DNA of 64,000 nt. It comes from Actinoplanes aureus (GTDB taxonomy: Bacteria; Actinomycetota; Actinomycetes; Mycobacteriales; Micromonosporaceae). The stretch is from the NCBI RefSeq assembly GCF_015704865.1, contig NZ_JADQTO010000003.1, forward strand, positions 62,001 through 126,000, written 5' to 3'. Within the stretch, counting starts at the first letter, position 1. The number at the start of each line of letters is the position of its first letter. This document shows positions 60,990 through 64,000 of the stretch, piece by piece. The position numbers and the translations under genes were made by a program. The notes under the pieces were generated by a model. That model saw nothing but the letters and a program-made list of their open reading frames with translations, made no database searches and had not been told where the DNA came from.

Positions 60990-61970
60990 ATGATGGGGGT
61001 TTCCCGCATGACCGGACTGCATCTGGCGGTCGCCCTGGACGGGCGGCACTTCGACGCGGACCGCTGGGTCGATCTGGCGCGGGAGGCCGACGACGCCCGG
61101 CTCGACTTCGTGACGTTCGAGGACACCTTCGGGCCGCCGGCCGGGGGTGGCAGACCGGACGCGGTGCTGGTCGCGGCACGCGTCGCCCCGCTGACCCGGC
61201 ACATCGGGCTGGTGCCGGTCGCCACCACCACCCACACCGAGCCGTTCCACCTGTCCACCGCCCTGGCCACGCTTGACTACGTCAGCAACGGCCGCGCCGG
61301 CTGGCAGCCACGGGTCTCCGGCGACCCGGCCGAGGCCGCGCTGCTGGGCCGCCGGGAGCCGCTCGGCGTCGAGGAGCTGTTCGCCGAGGCGGCCGACGCG
61401 GTCGAGGTGGTGCGCCGGCTCTGGGACAGCTGGCAGGACGACGCGATCATCAAGGACATCGCCACCGGGCGGTTCATCGACCGGGAGCGGCTGCACTACA
61501 TCGACTTCGACGGGCCGTACTTCTCGGTGAAGGGCCCGTCGATCGTGCCGCGGCCGCCGCAGGGACAGCCGGTGGTCGCCGCGCTCGCGCACATCCCGGT
61601 GGCCTGGGAGTTCGCCGCCCGTTCCGCGGACCTGGTCTTCATCACCCCGTCCGACGCCGATGACGCCGCCAGGATCATCGGGAAGCTGGACCGTCGGCTC
61701 AAGGTCTATGCCGATGTGGTCGTGCACCTGGGCGAAGGCGGCACCGTGCAGCAGATCGCAGACCTGATCCAGGGTTGGGCGCGAGCGGGCCTCGACGGCT
61801 TCCGGCTGCGGCCGGGACGACTGCCGCACGACCTCACCGCGATCACCCGCGAACTCGTCCCGGAGCTGCGACGGCGTGGCCTGTTCACGCCCTCGGAGAA
61901 GTCCACGCTGCGCGACCGGCTCGGCCTGCCGGTGGCCGTCAACCGCTACCAGGAGGCCGGGCGTGCCTAA
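60990..61970 (+). CDS. LLM-class FMN-dependent monooxygenase
   Basis: 326 residues, start fixed by AAGGAAAGAGG directly upstream; a second ATG follows at once. Luciferase-like barrel: FVTFEDTFGPPAGGGRPDAV, HIGLVPVATTTHTEPFHLST, RAGWQPRVSGDPAEAALLG. This resembles actinobacterial LLM partners of DmoA/SsuD-type enzymes. First gene of a tight run, overlapping the next by 8 bases. A role in desulfonation or other sulfur scavenging is possible but not shown. Confidence 0.85.
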   Translation: MMGVSRMTGLHLAVALDGRHFDADRWVDLAREADDARLDFVTFEDTFGPPAGGGRPDAVLVAARVAPLTRHIGLVPVATTTHTEPFHLSTALATLDYVSNGRAGWQPRVSGDPAEAALLGRREPLGVEELFAEAADAVEVVRRLWDSWQDDAIIKDIATGRFIDRERLHYIDFDGPYFSVKGPSIVPRPPQGQPVVAALAHIPVAWEFAARSADLVFITPSDADDAARIIGKLDRRLKVYADVVVHLGEGGTVQQIADLIQGWARAGLDGFRLRPGRLPHDLTAITRELVPELRRRGLFTPSEKSTLRDRLGLPVAVNRYQEAGRA

Positions 61971-63237
61971 GCAGATCATCCTCGCCGCGCACTTTCCGGG
62001 CGTGAACAACACGACCGTCTGGAGCGACCCGCGGTCCGGCAGCCAGATCGACTTCGACTCCTTCGAGTACCTGGCACGTACCGCCGAACGCGGCCTGTTC
62101 GACTTCTTCTTCCTGGCCGAGGGCCTGCGGCTGCGCGAGCAGCGGGGACTCATCCACGACCTGGACGTGGTCGGCCGCCCGGACACGCTGACCGTGCTTA
62201 CCGCCCTGGCCGCGGTCACCGAGCGGCTCGGCCTGGCCGGCACGCTCAACGCGACCTACCACGAGCCGTACGAGCTGGCCCGCCAGCTGGCCACCCTGGA
62301 CCACCTCTCCGGCGGCCGGGCGGCGTGGAACGTGGTCACCTCGCCCGGCCCGTTCTTCGGCGCCAACTTCCGCCGCGGCGGCTTCCTCGACTACGACGAC
62401 CGCTATGTGCGGGCCGCCGAGTTCATCCAGGCCGCCCGGACCCTGTGGGACTCCGACGGCGGCGAGTTCGCCGTCGACAGCAGCCAGTTCGGCATCCGCG
62501 GCCGGTTCGGGGTGCCGCGCAGCCCGCAGGGCCATCCGGTGGTGCTCCAGGCCGGTGACTCGGCCGGCGGCCGGGAGCTCGCCGCCCAGCACGCCGACGC
62601 GATCTTCTCCCGGCACCACCAGCTCGACGACGCGCGGCGGTTCTACCGCGACGTCAAGGAACGGGTGGCCAAGCACGGCCGCGACCCGGACAGCCTGAAG
62701 ATCATCCCTGGCGTCTCCTACGTGCTGGGGTACAGCGACGCCGACGCCCAGGAGAAGGCGCACCACATCCGGCGCGTGCAGGTCAGCCCGCAGACCGCGA
62801 TCCTGCTCCTGGAACAGCTCTGGAACCAGGACCTCTCCGGCTACGACCCGGACGGTCCGCTGCCCTCGGTCGATCCGGTCCTGGACGAGGACGACACCAT
62901 CATCAAGGGCCGGGCCGGCATGTACCCGGACCGCCTCAAGACCGCCGCCGAGTGGCGGGCGAAGGCCGAGGCGAAGAACCTCAGCATCCGAGACCTGATC
63001 ATCGAGGTGACCGGCAGGCAGAATTTCATCGGTACGCCCGGACGCGTCGCCGAACAGCTCAACGAGTACGTGCAGACCGAGGCGTGTGACGGCTTCATCC
63101 TCGTCTCGCACCTGACCCCGGCCGGCCTCGACGACTTCGTGGACCAGGTGGTCCCGTTGCTCCAGGAGCGGGGCGTCTTCCGTACCGGGTACGAGACCAC
63201 CACCCTGCGGGGTCATCTCGGACTGCCACCGGCATGA
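61963..63237 (+). CDS. NtaA/DmoA-family FMN-dependent monooxygenase
   Basis: 424 residues from the GTG at 61963 (GGAGG upstream), inside the end of the previous gene. Typical family blocks: QIILAAHFPGVNNTTVWSDP, FFFLAEGLRLREQRG, GRAAWNVVTSPGPFFGANFR, DDRYVRAAEFIQAARTLWDS. Relatives oxidise nitrilotriacetate, dimethyl sulfide or related compounds with reduced flavin from a partner reductase, which is not in the window. Substrate unknown. Confidence 0.9.
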   Translation: MPKQIILAAHFPGVNNTTVWSDPRSGSQIDFDSFEYLARTAERGLFDFFFLAEGLRLREQRGLIHDLDVVGRPDTLTVLTALAAVTERLGLAGTLNATYHEPYELARQLATLDHLSGGRAAWNVVTSPGPFFGANFRRGGFLDYDDRYVRAAEFIQAARTLWDSDGGEFAVDSSQFGIRGRFGVPRSPQGHPVVLQAGDSAGGRELAAQHADAIFSRHHQLDDARRFYRDVKERVAKHGRDPDSLKIIPGVSYVLGYSDADAQEKAHHIRRVQVSPQTAILLLEQLWNQDLSGYDPDGPLPSVDPVLDEDDTIIKGRAGMYPDRLKTAAEWRAKAEAKNLSIRDLIIEVTGRQNFIGTPGRVAEQLNEYVQTEACDGFILVSHLTPAGLDDFVDQVVPLLQERGVFRTGYETTTLRGHLGLPPA

Positions 63238-63805
63238 GGTTCCTGCTGCTCAGCCTGATCACCTGGATCGACAGGTCGAAGAGCATCCAGCAGCGCGCGG
63301 CGCGCACCTCCCGCATCAAGCTCTGGACCGGCGTCACCACGCTCAGCCTGCTCGACAAGGTCACCTGGTCCGGTAGGTACCGGCCGTCGCTGACCGAGGC
63401 CGAGACCTGGCCGCGGCCGCTCCAGCAGCCGATCACCGTCTGGCACGGCAGCGCGACCAGCAAGGCGTCGGTCGATCTCGCGGCCTCCTACGGCGATCCG
63501 CTGTTCTCCGCCTACGTGACCAACCCGATCGAGCCGTATGCCGAGTTGATCGACTACTACCGGGAACGGTGGGCGCACCACGGCCACGACCCGGCGGCGA
63601 TCCGCATCGGGGCCGGCAGCGCCGGGTTCTACGCCGCCCGCAGCAGATCATCGACAAGGTGCACCGCTATCACGAGCGGTTCGGTCACGAGGTGACCCAC
63701 CTGAGCGCCGACACCGAGGGACTCACCGAGAAGCAGAACCGGGCCGGCCTGGAACTGTTCGCCAGCGACATCGCCCCCGTGTTACGCCGACTGAAAGGGC
63801 GGTAG
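63234..63805 (+). pseudogene. Decayed luciferase-like monooxygenase with internal deletions and a frameshift
   Basis: Pieces of a normal LLM protein of about 330 residues are strung together in about 190 codons. MRFLLLSLITW (start) jumps to AARTSRIKLWTGVTTLSLLD, then to TWSGRYRPSLTEAETWPRP, WHGSATSKASVDLAASYGDP and IRIGAGSAGFYAAR; after a frame change PQQIIDKVHRYHERFGHEV and LELFASDIAPVLRR complete the C-terminus. The missing parts include much of the barrel and flavin site. The ATGA overlap with the previous gene and the next start two bases after its end are preserved. The deletions look recent, since the remaining text is well conserved. Confidence 0.8.
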
Positions 63806-63807
63806 CC

Positions 63808-64000
63808 ATGCCCGTACCCCTCTCGATCCTGGACCTCGCCCCGCTGGTCGCCGGCGGCGACGTGGGTGACGCCCTGCGCCGCACGCTCGATCTCGCCCGC
63901 CGGGCCGAGCAGTTCGGATACCACCGGTACTGGGTGGCCGAGCACCACTTCACGCCCGGCGTGGCCAGCGCCCAGCCGGCGCTGCTGCTCGGGCAGATCG
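63808..64000 (+). CDS. LLM-class monooxygenase, truncated by window end
   Basis: First 64 residues: MPVPLSILDLAPLVAGGDVG, then ALRRTLDLARRAEQFGYHRY and WVAEHHFTPGVASAQPALLL. The SILDL...WVAEHH pattern marks the MsnO8/YhbW-like group of luciferase-like oxidoreductases. It starts two bases after the decayed gene and continues beyond base 64000. Confidence 0.85.
   Translation, partial: MPVPLSILDLAPLVAGGDVGDALRRTLDLARRAEQFGYHRYWVAEHHFTPGVASAQPALLLGQI

Noticed and set aside
59139..62249. Reading the LTA-synthase-like gene as a 1036-residue protein
   Set aside because: The extra 459 codons lie antisense to the LLM genes at 60990-62249 and show no domain; the likely start is near 60872.

Overview
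The window is GC-rich, densely coded bacterial chromosome. GTG and TTG starts are common, genes in operons overlap by ATGA, and F420/FMN luciferase-like oxidoreductases, an HxlR regulator, a Ser/Thr kinase, a holin-X/DUF3618 pair and Tat-type lipoprotein signals are present. Together these point to a high-GC actinomycete with a large genome; a Micromonosporaceae or Actinoplanes-like organism is my inference, not something proved here. I see no rRNA, tRNA, CRISPR array, prophage or insertion sequence.

Layout. (1) 1-1.7 kb: end of a rhamnose/AI-2-type sugar ABC operon with LacI-type operators. (2) 2-7.7 kb: membrane-associated DUF3618/holin-X pair, a Ser/Thr kinase with a long Ala/Gly repeat linker, and a Uma2-fold protein. 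(3) 7.8-21.5 kb: a MocR regulator diverging from mmsA plus an omega-aminotransferase, then a polyamine import and catabolism operon (aminobutyraldehyde dehydrogenase, potABCD-like transporter, FAD amine oxidoreductase, agmatinase-like protein, aminotransferase). (4) 21.5-27 kb: secreted GH3 glycosidase, a stand-alone receiver with a GAF-PAS-GAF histidine kinase, and a VOC protein. (5) 27-31.5 kb: a second, oppositely oriented GABA/putrescine operon (aldehyde dehydrogenase, gabT, Lrp, FAD oxidoreductase). (6) 31.6-39.7 kb: GAF-SpoIIE phosphatase, then a LacI-controlled oligosaccharide locus (cytosolic GH3, ABC importer, LacI). (7) 39.8-56.7 kb: mixed accessory and stress genes: luciferase-like oxidoreductases, TetR with an unusually perfect operator, formylglycine-generating enzyme, Hsp20, catalase, P1 peptidase, DUF427, YbaK, QorB/HxlR-like pair, zinc-finger protein, chemoreceptor, GGDEF protein, CoA-transferase/acyl-CoA dehydrogenase/TetR. 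(8) 57-64 kb: propionyl-CoA-synthetase-like enzyme, LTA-synthase-like membrane protein, and a run of four luciferase-like monooxygenase genes, one of them decayed, cut by the window end.

The main metabolic theme is import and stepwise oxidation of putrescine, agmatine, GABA and beta-alanine to central intermediates, with paralogous enzymes in two opposed clusters. The second theme is regulated uptake and hydrolysis of plant-type oligosaccharides.

The most unusual non-coding signal is an imperfect dispersed repeat of about 100-330 bp in four intergenic gaps (near 4.3-4.6, 26.9-27.0, 48.9-49.0 and 56.9-57.2 kb), two copies on each strand. The two long copies share a second, better conserved block of about 100 bp. 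I did not recognise this family.
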